From: Anaerolineales bacterium | Lineage (GTDB): Bacteria; Chloroflexota; Anaerolineae; Anaerolineales; Villigracilaceae | Assembly: GCA_030834895.1 (NCBI GenBank) | Contig: JAUQXA010000070.1 | Coordinates: 1-64,000, forward strand | Length of the DNA: 64,000 nt | Reading direction: 5' to 3' | Part shown: piece after piece, positions 16,302 through 24,794 of the stretch | How positions within the stretch are numbered: the stretch's first letter is position 1 | Layout: each line of letters starts with the position of its first letter | Translations under genes and position numbers: made by a program | Notes under the pieces: generated by a model | Databases searched by the model: none | What the model was told of the DNA's origin: nothing | What the model saw: only the letters and a program-made list of their open reading frames with translations

Positions 16302-16841
16302 ATGAGCAATCAAGAGACAGCCACACTTGCCGGAGGATGCTTCTGGTGTCTGGAAGCGGTGTACGATGAGATTAAAGGTGTTTTGTCCGTGGAATCAGGC
16401 TACTCGAATGGGCATGTCCCCAACCCAACATATAAACAGGCTTGCGGCGGGGATACCGGTCATGCCGAAGCGGTGCGGATTCAATTCGACCCGTCTGTAG
16501 TTTCATACCGCGATTTATTGAATGTGTTCTTTGCCATCCATGATCCCACCACGTTGAACCGTCAGGGCGCGGATATTGGCACACAGTATCGTTCTGCCAT
16601 TTTTTATCATTCGCCCGAGCAAAAGGAAACAGCGGAGAATCTTATCCGCGAGTTGAACGCCCAGAAAATTTGGGGCAGTCCCATTGTCACCGAGGTGACT
16701 GCGGTTAATCAGTTTTACGTCGCCGAAGATTATCACCAGGAATATTTTGTCAACAATCAGTTCCAGCCGTATTGTCAGGCAGTGGTCGCGCCGAAAGTCG
16801 CCAAGTTCCGCAAGCACTTTTTGGAGATGTTGAAGAAATAG
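16302..16841 (+). CDS. msrA: Peptide methionine sulfoxide reductase MsrA
   Basis: A 179-residue MsrA with catalytic motif GCFWC near the N-terminus, the conserved GY.NG....PTY..VC/ACGG.TGHAE pattern and a DIGTQYRS segment. It reduces methionine-S-sulfoxide. ATG 16302 follows AAGGAG with a 9-base gap; the upstream in-frame ATG at 16275 lacks a site. A b561 cytochrome follows in the same direction after 96 bp. Confidence 0.95.
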   Translation: MSNQETATLAGGCFWCLEAVYDEIKGVLSVESGYSNGHVPNPTYKQACGGDTGHAEAVRIQFDPSVVSYRDLLNVFFAIHDPTTLNRQGADIGTQYRSAIFYHSPEQKETAENLIRELNAQKIWGSPIVTEVTAVNQFYVAEDYHQEYFVNNQFQPYCQAVVAPKVAKFRKHFLEMLKK

Positions 16842-16937
16842 CCTGTGCAGAAAATTAACTTTGGAAAGGTAAATAAGGTACATGTAGTCTAGTTAGCTAT
16901 ATCGACCTTGTTTATTAAAATCCATAAGGAGAAAATC

Positions 16938-17453
16938 ATGTCCACTCAAGCTCCCAAACGTTATTCCCCTCTCTGGGTGACCCTGCACTGGGTTATTGCC
17001 TTGCTTGTCTTCGTCACTTTCTACCTTGGCTTATCCACTATAGATATTTCTTTGACAGAGAAAGTCGGTATCCTGCGGTGGCACATGCCGCTTGGCATTA
17101 CTGTGTTGGTGTTGATGCTTGTCCGCTTCATTGTCCGCTGGCGTACCCCACACCCGGAGCCGGTCACTGTGGGCAACGCTTTCCTCGACAAAATCGGCGA
17201 ATGGACGCATTACCTGCTCTACATCTTCGCCATTCTCATGCCGCTGACTGGACTGATGCTTTCCGTGACATATAACCTCCCACCCGTAGTCTTTGGCGGG
17301 GAAGGCAGCCTTCCCAGGGATTTGAGTCCCATGCTGCATGGACTGGTCTATCCGATATTTGCAGCACTCATTCTTTTGCACATCCTCGCGGCGCTCTATC
17401 ATCAATTCATCCGCAAGGACAATTTGCTGGCGCGCATGTGGTACGGGAAATAA
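16938..17453 (+). CDS. Cytochrome b561 family protein
   Basis: A 171-residue protein with four helices and the family's haem-ligand histidines (LHWVIALL, RWHMPLG, TLYIFA-preceding EWTHYLLY, and LHILAALYHQF). Prokaryotic b561 proteins transfer electrons from quinol, some acting as superoxide-quinone oxidoreductase. ATG 16938 follows AAGGAG. Placed between msrA and a dioxygenase, it may belong to an oxidative-stress or redox unit. Confidence 0.88.
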   Translation: MSTQAPKRYSPLWVTLHWVIALLVFVTFYLGLSTIDISLTEKVGILRWHMPLGITVLVLMLVRFIVRWRTPHPEPVTVGNAFLDKIGEWTHYLLYIFAILMPLTGLMLSVTYNLPPVVFGGEGSLPRDLSPMLHGLVYPIFAALILLHILAALYHQFIRKDNLLARMWYGK

Positions 17454-17482
17454 CCACAGATGTGTCCGCTGGATTTACAGGT

Positions 17483-18397
17483 ATGTCTACAAAAACAAAC
17501 ACACTAACTCAAACAGAATTTTCGATCCACCCTGCTACTCTAATTGGTCACGTCTCATTGACTGTCGCCAACCTGGAGAATCAAATCCTCTTTTATCAGC
17601 AGGTGCTCGGATTCAAACTCCACTGGCGAGAGGGAAACAAGGCTGGGCTTGGGGCTGGCGGTGTGGATTTGCTCCGCCTGACCGAAGAACCGAATCTCAA
17701 AAAATATCGCGGTGTGACAGGGTTGTATCACTTTGCGGTGCTGTTCCCCAATCGCCGTGAACTGGCTAGGGTGCTGGCACGTTTATTTGCGTTGAAAGTC
17801 CGCAACTATCCCACCGACCACATCATGACCAAGACCACCTACCTCGACGATCTCGAAGGCAACGGTATAGAGTTGTATTGCGAGTCGCCTGAAGATGGCT
17901 CGTGGACGTTAAAGGATGGCAAATATGAGACTCGCTGCGCTGACGGTTCGTGGAGCGATGGACGCGAGCCGCTGGATGTGAACGCTCTGTTCAGCCACCT
18001 GACGGCGGATGACCGTCTCGACGAGCCTGCTCCACCCGAAATCCGCGTGGGACACATCCACTTGCATGTGCGGAACGTGCAGGAGGCTGTGGACTTTTAT
18101 CACGGCATCCTTGGCTTTGACCCGATGGGAGTCGCACCCGAATTCCAGATGGGATTCGTCTCCGCGGGCGGATACCACCACCACATCGGATTGAACACCT
18201 GGCAGGGCGAAGGCGCTCCGCCTCCTCCCGCTGACGCGGTGGGACTGCGTCACTTCACGGTTGACCTGCCGAATCAGCAGGCATTGGACGAAGTTGTGAT
18301 GCGCATCACCGAAGCAGGCATCCCATTCAACCAGACCGACGACGGGCTGCTGTTGTATGACCCATCCCAAAACGGAATGGTGCTAAGAACGGTGTAG
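17483..18397 (+). CDS. VOC-family extradiol dioxygenase, CatE-like
   Basis: About 304 residues, two VOC modules in tandem. Metal residues are present in the first half: His in IGHVSLTV, His in GLYHFAVLFPN and Glu in GNGIELYCE. The second half repeats the fold (VGHIHLHVRN, LRHFTVDLPN). This resembles catechol-2,3-dioxygenase CatE. The substrate is unknown. Start placed at the ATG just before the conserved N-terminus; an earlier ATG at 17438 overlaps the b561 gene. A strong terminator follows. Confidence 0.8.
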   Translation: MSTKTNTLTQTEFSIHPATLIGHVSLTVANLENQILFYQQVLGFKLHWREGNKAGLGAGGVDLLRLTEEPNLKKYRGVTGLYHFAVLFPNRRELARVLARLFALKVRNYPTDHIMTKTTYLDDLEGNGIELYCESPEDGSWTLKDGKYETRCADGSWSDGREPLDVNALFSHLTADDRLDEPAPPEIRVGHIHLHVRNVQEAVDFYHGILGFDPMGVAPEFQMGFVSAGGYHHHIGLNTWQGEGAPPPPADAVGLRHFTVDLPNQQALDEVVMRITEAGIPFNQTDDGLLLYDPSQNGMVLRTV

Positions 18398-18401
18398 ACC
18401 G

Positions 18402-18431
18402 AAAACGTCTCGCGACGAGCGAGGCGTTTTT
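18402..18431 (+). terminator. Intrinsic terminator
   Basis: AAAACGTCTCGC and GCGAGGCGTTTT pair around a 5-base loop, ending in a T run, directly after the dioxygenase stop. Confidence 0.85.
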
Positions 18432-18454
18432 ATTTGTGGGGATGGCGTTATAAT
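18427..18454 (+). promoter_or_regulatory. Candidate promoter for the surE gene group
   Basis: TATAAT at 18449-18454, with TTTTTA 16 bases upstream as a weak -35 box. It lies between the terminator and the surE start. Confidence 0.4.
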
Positions 18455-18511
18455 CCAATTGAAAATCGTGGTCTCGGTACGTCCTCGAAAAGCACTCGGA
18501 CTACTCGACCA

Positions 18512-18546
18512 CCAATCAAAAATCGTAAATCCAAAATCGGAAATCT
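18512..18546. repeat. Heptamer array, AAAATCG family, abutting the surE start
   Basis: Five 7-bp units (CCAATCA, AAAATCG, TAAATCC, AAAATCG, GAAATCT), ending one base before ATG 18548. The array occupies the position where a ribosome-binding site is expected; only a weak GGA remains. Confidence 0.85.
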
Positions 18547-18547
18547 G

Positions 18548-19321
18548 ATGAAACCTATTCATATCCTAGTCACCAACGATGACGGCGTGCAAGCGCCCGG
18601 ACTTCTCGCTCTCGCGCAGGAAATGCGCAAACTCGGCAAAGTGACCGTCTTTGCGCCAGACAAAAACTGGTCCGCTTCGGGACATGTCAAGACGATGGAT
18701 CGTCCGCTGCGCGTGCGCGAAACCCTGCTCGCGGACGGCACACCCGCGTTCATGTCTGATGGCGCGCCGTCAGACTGTGTAGCCCTGCCCCTGCTTGGCC
18801 TGATCGAGGGGAAAATTGACCTGGTTGTTTCAGGCATCAATCCCAATGCGAACGTCGGGCATGATGTCACCTACTCTGGCACGGTCACCGCCGCAATGGA
18901 AGCCGTCATCGCGGGCGTGAAGGGAATCGCCGTCTCGCTCGATTCTCCCGAAGGCCACAAAGGCGTCCTGGATTATTCCACCGCCGCGATTGTGGCGCGC
19001 AAAGTCGCAAAGAGAATCATCAAGGATGGACTGCCCGAAGGCGTGGTCATCAATCTCAATGTCCCGTATCTCAAGGAAAGACAAATCAAAGGTTATATGA
19101 TTACCCGTCAGGGACTCCGCGTCTACCGCGACGCCCTCGACGAGCGGGTCGATCCGCGCGGCAAACCCTACTACTGGATCGGCGGCGAAGCCCCCACCGG
19201 CGTGGACGAGCCTGGCACCGACTTCGGCGCCCTCCGCGCGGGCTACGTCTCCATCACCCCGCTGGAATTGGACCTGACCCACTACAAGGCGATGGATGTT
19301 TTGAAGAAGTGGAAGTTTTAG
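18548..19321 (+). CDS. surE: 5'/3'-nucleotidase SurE
   Basis: A 257-residue SurE of normal length with the metal motif VTNDDGVQAPG, SASGH near residue 40, GAPSDCV, SGINPNANVGHD and YSGTVTAAMEA. It hydrolyses nucleoside monophosphates in stress and survival metabolism. The start is set by the NDDG motif position; translation begins right behind a heptamer array without a strong ribosome-binding site. Confidence 0.93.
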   Translation: MKPIHILVTNDDGVQAPGLLALAQEMRKLGKVTVFAPDKNWSASGHVKTMDRPLRVRETLLADGTPAFMSDGAPSDCVALPLLGLIEGKIDLVVSGINPNANVGHDVTYSGTVTAAMEAVIAGVKGIAVSLDSPEGHKGVLDYSTAAIVARKVAKRIIKDGLPEGVVINLNVPYLKERQIKGYMITRQGLRVYRDALDERVDPRGKPYYWIGGEAPTGVDEPGTDFGALRAGYVSITPLELDLTHYKAMDVLKKWKF

Positions 19322-19326
19322 TTTCA

Positions 19327-19382
19327 GACAATGGACGATAGACAACAGACCATGGTCAGTGGTCCATGGTCCATCGTCAAGG
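19327..19382. repeat. Heptamer array with dyad symmetry between surE and the next gene
   Basis: Eight 7-bp units (56 bp): four of GACNATN type, then four of GTCNNTN type, the inversion point at 19354/19355. The last unit (GTCAAGG) overlaps the GGAG ribosome-binding site of the gene at 19390. Confidence 0.92.
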
Positions 19383-19389
19383 AGAATTC

Positions 19390-19674
19390 ATGAACCTCCT
19401 CAAAAAACTCTTTGGCGGATCCTCCGCCCAATCGGGGCAGCGTTATTACATATTCTCCGTCAAATGCAACCGTTGTGGAGAAGTCATCAAAGGGCGGGTG
19501 GACTTGAGCAACGACCTCAGCGTTGAATATGAAAAAGGCGGCGACATCTTTTACGCCCGCAAGATTCTCATTGGCGAAAACCGCTGCTTCCAGCGCATCG
19601 AAGTCGAGTTGAAATTCAACACGGATCGCAAATTGCTCGAACAACACGTCACAGGCGGACAATTCGTTTCGTAA
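19390..19674 (+). CDS. Small CxxC protein, hypothetical
   Basis: A 94-residue protein starting MNLLKKLFGG with GGAG upstream. It carries a zinc-knuckle-like CNRCGE and a downstream single Cys. The fold appears all-beta. I know of no function; similar short proteins seem common in Anaerolineae, which is recollection rather than evidence. Confidence 0.6.
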   Translation: MNLLKKLFGGSSAQSGQRYYIFSVKCNRCGEVIKGRVDLSNDLSVEYEKGGDIFYARKILIGENRCFQRIEVELKFNTDRKLLEQHVTGGQFVS

Positions 19675-19709
19675 AAAATTCGCACCCTTTGTAAAAAAGG
19701 AAATACCCC

Positions 19710-20396
19710 ATGAAACGCCTCGCCTTCCTTTTCATCTCCCTCGCCTTGATTCTCTCCGCCTGCATTCCTGATATCGTCGAAAGAAGCCCATTGCAGGAAT
19801 CGGAGCCTGCTCCCACCCTTCAGCCTGTACAAAAAATCCTTTCCTCGTTCAATCCCATCAAAGGGACAGATTACCTCATGGCGGGGATTGTCGCCATCCC
19901 TGGCGACCGCGAGAGCAGCTTCAACCCGCTGGATTGGATTAACAGCAGCGGCTATTCCTCCTATTCGTCCAACACCTACAACTACGTTTTCTTCAACCTG
20001 GCAACGGAACAATATCATCGACTGCTTCCCTCAAACGAATACGTCATCTACCAGACTTCTGGATTTCCCACCCTGCAATATGACCCCGCCAATCCTGACC
20101 AGCCCGCCCCGACGGTGGAATGGTGGGTGTACAGCGTCATCAAAAAAGACACCGATGGCAGCGGGTATCTCGATTACAAGGATGACCTGACCATTGGCCT
20201 CTCAGATGTTGGCGGCAACGGCTATACTGAACTCATCGAAAATGTGGACACAGTCCTCAGCCAGGTTTACAAGGATAGCTCGGCGCTCTTTATCATTTAT
20301 AGCGCCGACGAGAAGAATTACATCGCCAAGATAAACCCAACCACACGCGAAGTCGTCTCCACCACCGAGATGGACCTCGGCGAAGACGTGAAGTAG
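19710..20396 (+). CDS. Lipoprotein with one EF-hand-like loop
   Basis: A 228-residue protein. The signal peptide ends ILSAC (lipobox, Cys18); a short Pro-rich spacer precedes a polar domain. DTDGSGYLDYKDD at about 150 fits a calcium-binding EF-hand/dockerin-type loop (D-x-D-x-S-G-x-L-D). AAGGAAA precedes the ATG. Expected on the outer face of the membrane. Function unknown. Confidence 0.65.
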   Translation: MKRLAFLFISLALILSACIPDIVERSPLQESEPAPTLQPVQKILSSFNPIKGTDYLMAGIVAIPGDRESSFNPLDWINSSGYSSYSSNTYNYVFFNLATEQYHRLLPSNEYVIYQTSGFPTLQYDPANPDQPAPTVEWWVYSVIKKDTDGSGYLDYKDDLTIGLSDVGGNGYTELIENVDTVLSQVYKDSSALFIIYSADEKNYIAKINPTTREVVSTTEMDLGEDVK

Positions 20397-20402
20397 TTCC
20401 TC

Positions 20403-20858
20403 ATGAATCCAATCGAAGAATACTGGTCAGCCTTTCTTGCCACCCAACCCGCCGACTCACCCTATCATCAAAAGATCTACGTCGCCGAAGGCTTCGGTGA
20501 CGGCGCCGCGCTTGCCGATGAACTCGGTGGATTAATTGCCGGTGGAATCAAAACGGGAACCTGCTCCTCGCTTTGGGAGTGGCAAGCCGAAGGGAATCCC
20601 ATCCCCGAAGTCGGGCTGGTCACCATCGTCTTGGATGGCAAAGGTCAGCCGATTTGCATCATTGAGACCACCGAGGTCACTGTCCATAACGAAGTAGACG
20701 CAGACTTTGCCCGCGCCGAAGGTGAAGGCGACCTCTCGCTTGCATATTGGCAGAAAGCCCACAAGACCTTCTTCTCGCGCACCCTTCCCAAGATCGGCAA
20801 AGAGTTCAGTGAACACATGCCGCTGGTCTGCGAACGCTTCAAACTGATTTACAAATAA
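20403..20858 (+). CDS. ASCH domain protein
   Basis: A 151-residue ASCH-domain protein: GGIKTGTCSSLWEW is the family's G-x-K-T-x-T/S motif, and EVDADFARAEGEGD plus WQKAHKTFF follow as in COG4405 members. ASCH folds resemble PUA domains and bind RNA; some members deaminate or hydrolyse modified nucleosides. The stop shares one base with the next start (TAATG). Confidence 0.82.
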   Translation: MNPIEEYWSAFLATQPADSPYHQKIYVAEGFGDGAALADELGGLIAGGIKTGTCSSLWEWQAEGNPIPEVGLVTIVLDGKGQPICIIETTEVTVHNEVDADFARAEGEGDLSLAYWQKAHKTFFSRTLPKIGKEFSEHMPLVCERFKLIYK

Positions 20859-22351
20859 TGCGCCGTCTCACCAACATCCTGCTCGTTCTTCTCACCGCAT
20901 ACCTTATCACACAGGCGGTTTTCTCAACGCGCTGGCAGATCGCCCACGACGAAGCGCCGCTTCTCTACGAAGCCTTCCTCATGCGCGCCGACGGTCTCGT
21001 CCCCTACCGTGACCTCTTCGACTTTCAAATGCCAGGCAGTTTCATCGCCTACTTCGCGCTGGGCTCCCTGAGTGGCTTCAACGCCTTTCGCCTGCGCTTC
21101 CTTGACTTGCTCATCCTCACCGCGATTCTCACAGTCACCTACTTTGCGCTCAAACGCTTCGGCAAAGCTCCCGCCCTCGCCGCCGCGCTTCTCTTTGGTC
21201 TGGAATATCTGCAAGGCGGACCGTCCATGTCGCTTCAACGCGAGTACCTTCTGCTGGTCTTCCTTGCGCCCGCCCTTTACATTTCTTTTTTGGATGAAAT
21301 GACTCCCAGGCTTCGGCTGACGCTAGGAGTTTTATTTGGTCTATCAGCCTTGATCAAACCCCATGCCGCCATCGGACTCGTCCCGATCCTGCTCTTTGAC
21401 ATCTCAGACCTGTTCCAACGCCTCAAGCGGGCCTTGCCTAACGCCGCCCTGACCAGCGTTTTCCCTGTTGCCGTAGGTTTTCTCGTTCCCATTCTCGCCG
21501 TTCTTGCCTGGCTTGGACTCACAGGCGCATTGACTCCCTTCCTGAACATTGCCCTCAATTATTGGCCACTGTACTCGCAAATCAATGGTCAAATGGAAAT
21601 CATCTCAGGCGCAGAGAGAACGTCGCTCCTGCTGACTCAAACCCTCCGCCTCGGCGGTCACGTACTCTGGCTCATCCCCGCCGCCATCGGTGTTTATTTC
21701 AACCAAAACAAAAAGGCTTGGCTTCTTGTGACACTGGCATTTTGTTATGCTCTCTACCCCGCCCTCTCAGGGCAATTCTTCCCCTACCACTACGTCCCCT
21801 TCACCTACTTCATCATCCTTCTGGCTTCACTGACCTTCGACTTTCGACCTTCGACTTTTCCTTCTTTCATCCTTCATCTTTCATCCTTTATCCTTATTAT
21901 TTCCCTCCTTCTTCCATCTCAAACTTTTATTCGCCAGCTCCAAAACAAACCCATCTCCGCCTCCACCGATCGCGCCGTGGAAATTGCAAACTTCCTCGAA
22001 AGGAAATTAAAAGACGGAGATACCGTCCAACCGCTCGACTGGACGGGCGGCTCCCTGCTTGCCATGCTCGAAACCCGCGCCCGCATCGCCACCCCCTACG
22101 TTTTTGACTTCTATTTCTATCACCACGTTTCGAATCCCTACATCCAATCTCTACGTGCTGACTTCATGACTGACCTGCAAGCCGCCACCCCGCGCTTCAT
22201 CATCGAAGTCATAGACATTGACAAACCCTGGGTCTCAGGTCTCGACACCTCTCGCGAATTTCCCGAACTCCGTAACTTTGTCGACGAAAATTATTCCATC
22301 GCAATTCAAAAAGACGATTACACTATTTACGAAATCGACGACAGACCATAG
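20858..22351 (+). CDS. GT-C type membrane glycosyltransferase
   Basis: A 497-residue protein with about 10-11 membrane helices. HDEAPLLYEA after the first helix matches the acidic residue pair (DE) expected of GT-C/PMT-family enzymes that use polyprenyl-phosphate sugars. Residues around 325-346 (FDFRPSTFPSFILHLSSF) are encoded by a heptamer array that has become part of a late helix. The final codons and the stop lie in another array. Overlaps the ASCH gene by one base and is followed by a second multi-pass protein. Confidence 0.75.
   Translation: MRRLTNILLVLLTAYLITQAVFSTRWQIAHDEAPLLYEAFLMRADGLVPYRDLFDFQMPGSFIAYFALGSLSGFNAFRLRFLDLLILTAILTVTYFALKRFGKAPALAAALLFGLEYLQGGPSMSLQREYLLLVFLAPALYISFLDEMTPRLRLTLGVLFGLSALIKPHAAIGLVPILLFDISDLFQRLKRALPNAALTSVFPVAVGFLVPILAVLAWLGLTGALTPFLNIALNYWPLYSQINGQMEIISGAERTSLLLTQTLRLGGHVLWLIPAAIGVYFNQNKKAWLLVTLAFCYALYPALSGQFFPYHYVPFTYFIILLASLTFDFRPSTFPSFILHLSSFILIISLLLPSQTFIRQLQNKPISASTDRAVEIANFLERKLKDGDTVQPLDWTGGSLLAMLETRARIATPYVFDFYFYHHVSNPYIQSLRADFMTDLQAATPRFIIEVIDIDKPWVSGLDTSREFPELRNFVDENYSIAIQKDDYTIYEIDDRP
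21835..21897. repeat. Heptamer array, TTCATCC family, in coding sequence
   Basis: Nine 7-bp units, 63 bp: CTTCGAC/TTTCGAC types, then TCCTTCA/TCTTTCA/TCCTTTA types. In frame in the GT-C gene (21 codons, mostly hydrophobic). Confidence 0.9.
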
Positions 22352-22418
22352 ACCATTGACCACACCGTACTTGCGCTCGGTGCAAGTGTGGTCAATCGTC
22401 CGTCGTCCATGGTCAAAT
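22344..22418. repeat. Heptamer array with dyad symmetry and central hairpin between two membrane-protein genes
   Basis: Three GACCAYN units, a 26-bp centre with an ACTTGC/GCAAGT hairpin, then four GTCNNTN units. The stop codon of the upstream gene (22349-22351) lies in the first unit, and the ATG of the next gene starts at 22420, one base after the array. Confidence 0.9.
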
Positions 22419-22419
22419 C

Positions 22420-23991
22420 ATGAAATTTCTCAATCGCATTTCCCTAGCCTATCTTACCTTCCCATTCATCCTCTTCGCCCTCGGCTGGCTGAGACTATCC
22501 ATTGCTATTCCAGTTACCCTCCTCACCGTCTGGGCAATCTGGAAACTCTTCGCCCACCCCCCTATCCACTATTCCCTATTCCCTACTCCAAAGACCACTT
22601 TTTACTTATTACTCATTACCTTCCTCTGGCTCTTCTTTTCAGGCATCGGAGGCTACACCTTCCAAAACTGGGACCATCACTGGCGCAACGCTGTTTTCCA
22701 CGACCTCATTGCTTATGACTTTCCTGTGGTTTATTCCGCTCCTGAAAAGGGACCCATCCAAATGCTCGTCTATTATGTCGGCTATTTCCTCCCCGCAGCG
22801 TGGGTAGGGAAATTCCTCGGCTGGGGTGCGGCAAACTTCGCCCTTTTCCTGTGGACATGGCTTGGCGTCTTGCTCGTTGTTTTTCATCTTGCACACAAGG
22901 GCGAGGGGACCTCGCCCCTACGCGTGCTCAAATGGGCTTTCCTCCTCATCTTTTTCAGCGGACTGGACTCCCTCGGCCTGCTTTTCTTTGCCAAGGATTA
23001 CCCGACTCTCTTCCCGTCCATCCAGCATCTCGAAATCTGGAGCGGAAACCTTCAATACTCGTCGTTCACCACTCAACTGTTTTGGGTCTTCAACCAAGCT
23101 GTCCCTGCCTGGCTTTGTGTTGTAATGTGTGTCACCCTGACCCTGAACGAAGTGAAGGGGAAGGGTCTCGAACACAAATTAGGAGATTCTTCGCTCACCG
23201 CAAAGCGGTTCGCTCAGAATGACACAATTGGGCAATTGATATTTATCTGGTCTCTCTGTCTCTTCTTCGCCCCCCTCGCCGCCCTGGGACTTCTTCCCTA
23301 CCTCGTCATCGAATTCCTCAAGCACACCGACTTCAAATCCCCCTTCAAGAATCTCAGCTTTGACGTCCTCCTTGCCAGCGGAGTCATCGTCCTTGTCTCG
23401 TTTCTTTACTTCTCGTCCAATACTGCCGCCCAGGAGCGCGGACTTCAACCCATTGCGCTGAAAGACTACCTTGCTTTCTTCCTGTTCGAGGGCGGAATCC
23501 TCTGGCTGGCGCTGGCTCCGCTCAAGTGGCGTGACCCGCGCTGGGCGATGACGGGTCTGCTTCTCGCCGTCATCCCTTTCATCCAACTTGGCAGCGGACG
23601 TGACTTCGTCATGCGCGCCTCCATCGCCCCGTTGTTCTATTTGATGATGATGACAGGCGAAGCCATTTTCCAAAAGACCACTCCGCGCTTATTACTTATT
23701 ACTTGTTACTTGTTGCTCGCCCCCGGCTCCTTCACCCCACTCTACGAGATCAACCGCTCCATCTACCGCACCTACGAATATTACTTTGTCCTCGATCCCA
23801 GCCAGCGTGCACAATCAAGCGGCGAAGTGATCACGCATCTCGAACAGCCTGGCGCTCCAGAGTACGACCATCCTGGCTCCCTCGTCGCGGACAAAATCCA
23901 GACAATGAAATTCATGGATGACAAACTCTCGAAGAATTTCATTGCCAACGTTCGCCAGTCTTTGTTTTATAAATACCTTGCATCGCATTAG
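22420..23991 (+). CDS. Multi-pass membrane protein with several repeat-encoded segments
   Basis: A 523-residue protein with about 11 helices; the overall layout resembles GT-C glycosyltransferase-like proteins. At least four portions come from dispersed repeats read in frame: 22562-22617 (heptamers), 22899-22922 (GC-rich inverted repeat), 23131-23224 (a ~94-bp repeat encoding about 30 loop residues, NEVKGKGLEHKLGDSS...FAQND) and 23688-23715 (heptamers). They fall in loops or extend helices, so the protein may still fold. No catalytic motif was recognised beyond WDHHW near residue 85. Confidence 0.65.
   Translation: MKFLNRISLAYLTFPFILFALGWLRLSIAIPVTLLTVWAIWKLFAHPPIHYSLFPTPKTTFYLLLITFLWLFFSGIGGYTFQNWDHHWRNAVFHDLIAYDFPVVYSAPEKGPIQMLVYYVGYFLPAAWVGKFLGWGAANFALFLWTWLGVLLVVFHLAHKGEGTSPLRVLKWAFLLIFFSGLDSLGLLFFAKDYPTLFPSIQHLEIWSGNLQYSSFTTQLFWVFNQAVPAWLCVVMCVTLTLNEVKGKGLEHKLGDSSLTAKRFAQNDTIGQLIFIWSLCLFFAPLAALGLLPYLVIEFLKHTDFKSPFKNLSFDVLLASGVIVLVSFLYFSSNTAAQERGLQPIALKDYLAFFLFEGGILWLALAPLKWRDPRWAMTGLLLAVIPFIQLGSGRDFVMRASIAPLFYLMMMTGEAIFQKTTPRLLLITCYLLLAPGSFTPLYEINRSIYRTYEYYFVLDPSQRAQSSGEVITHLEQPGAPEYDHPGSLVADKIQTMKFMDDKLSKNFIANVRQSLFYKYLASH
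22562..22617. repeat. Heptamer array, CTATTCC / ACTTATT family, in coding sequence
   Basis: Eight 7-bp units: CTATCCA, CTATTCC (twice), CTACTCC, then AAAGACC, ACTTTTT, ACTTATT, ACTCATT. Read in frame. Confidence 0.88.
22899..22922. repeat. GC-rich dispersed inverted repeat, in coding sequence
   Basis: GGGCGAGG and CCTCGCCC form a near-perfect hairpin followed by CTACG. The same unit occurs at 25819-25845 outside genes. Here it encodes GEGTSPLR in frame. Confidence 0.75.
23131..23224. repeat. Dispersed ~94-bp repeat read in frame
   Basis: It starts GTCACCCTGACCCTGAACGA and ends with GAATGACA after TTCGCTCAG-type words, with terminal GTCA/TGAC symmetry. This is the layout of a very common intergenic bacterial repeat (GTCATTCTGAGCG class; identification from memory). 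Here it lies in frame within a membrane-protein gene. Confidence 0.65.
23688..23715. repeat. Heptamer array, CTTATTA family, in coding sequence
   Basis: Four 7-bp units: CTTATTA twice, CTTGTTA, CTTGTTG. Encodes a Leu/Ile-rich helix segment (LLLITCYLLL). Confidence 0.85.
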
Positions 23992-24005
23992 AAAAGGAAA
24001 ACCCC

Positions 24006-24383
24006 ATGTCTCAAATTCAATTCCCTCCCAACCCGCAAGCTTTTAACACCCTGGTCTGGGAAATCATCCGCAAGATTCCGCGTGGCAAAGTTGCCTCCTA
24101 TGGACAGATCGCCAAAATGCTCCCGCCGCCCGCTGGCGTGTACAGCGACACCTATCTGGAGTTTGGCGCGCTTTGGGTAAGCGGTGCGGTGGCAAACAGC
24201 CCCGAGGATATTGCATGGCATAGGGTTGTCAACTCAAAGGGCGAGATCAGCGAACGGGATGGACTGGAAGCGAAACGGCATCAACTCTTGCTTGAAGAGG
24301 AAGGCGTCGTGTTTGGCGTCAGAGGGCGTATTGACATGAAGAAGTATGGCTGGAACGGCAAGATCAAATCGAAAACTTCATAA
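24006..24383 (+). CDS. Alkyltransferase-like protein (ATL), copy 1
   Basis: A 125-residue MGMT C-terminal-domain protein: IPRGKVASYGQIAKM is the DNA-binding helix-turn-helix. The active-site PCHR motif is replaced by AWHRVV, so the acceptor Cys is absent. ATL proteins bind O6-alkylguanine and recruit nucleotide-excision repair. GGAAAA precedes the start. Followed 24 bp later by a paralogue, about 55-60% identical by eye. Confidence 0.85.
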   Translation: MSQIQFPPNPQAFNTLVWEIIRKIPRGKVASYGQIAKMLPPPAGVYSDTYLEFGALWVSGAVANSPEDIAWHRVVNSKGEISERDGLEAKRHQLLLEEEGVVFGVRGRIDMKKYGWNGKIKSKTS

Positions 24384-24407
24384 CAGCTGTAAATCAAGGA
24401 GACTCCC

Positions 24408-24794
24408 ATGCCCGGCTTTTCCTCCCCTCCAAACCCGCAGGCATTCAACCAGCAAGTCTGGGAAATTGCCCGCCGTATTCCGCGTGGAAAAGTCGCCACC
24501 TACGGACAGATCGCAAAGATGATTCCGCCTCCCAATGGCGTGGAGATCGAAACTTACGCCGCATTCGCCCCACGTTGGGTGGGTGGCGCAATGGCAGCCT
24601 GTCCCGACGATGTCCCCTGGCAGCGGGTCATCAACTCACAGGGAAAGATCAGCGAACGCGCAGGAGCCGAGAAACAACGTCAACTGCTCGAAGCTGAAGG
24701 GATCATCTTCGATGCCAAAGACCGCATTGACTTGAAAAAATATGGATGGAGTGGAAGAGATGAAGACATCCCGCAACAGCCAATGTTGTTCTGA
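24408..24794 (+). CDS. Alkyltransferase-like protein (ATL), copy 2
   Basis: A 128-residue paralogue of the preceding gene. It has the same IPRGKVATYGQIAKM helix-turn-helix and VPWQRVINS in place of PCHRV, so again no acceptor Cys; the His is also replaced by Gln. The C-terminus is longer (DEDIPQQPMLF). AAGGAG precedes the ATG. The stop codon overlaps the first unit of the heptamer array at 24793. Confidence 0.85.
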   Translation: MPGFSSPPNPQAFNQQVWEIARRIPRGKVATYGQIAKMIPPPNGVEIETYAAFAPRWVGGAMAACPDDVPWQRVINSQGKISERAGAEKQRQLLEAEGIIFDAKDRIDLKKYGWSGRDEDIPQQPMLF

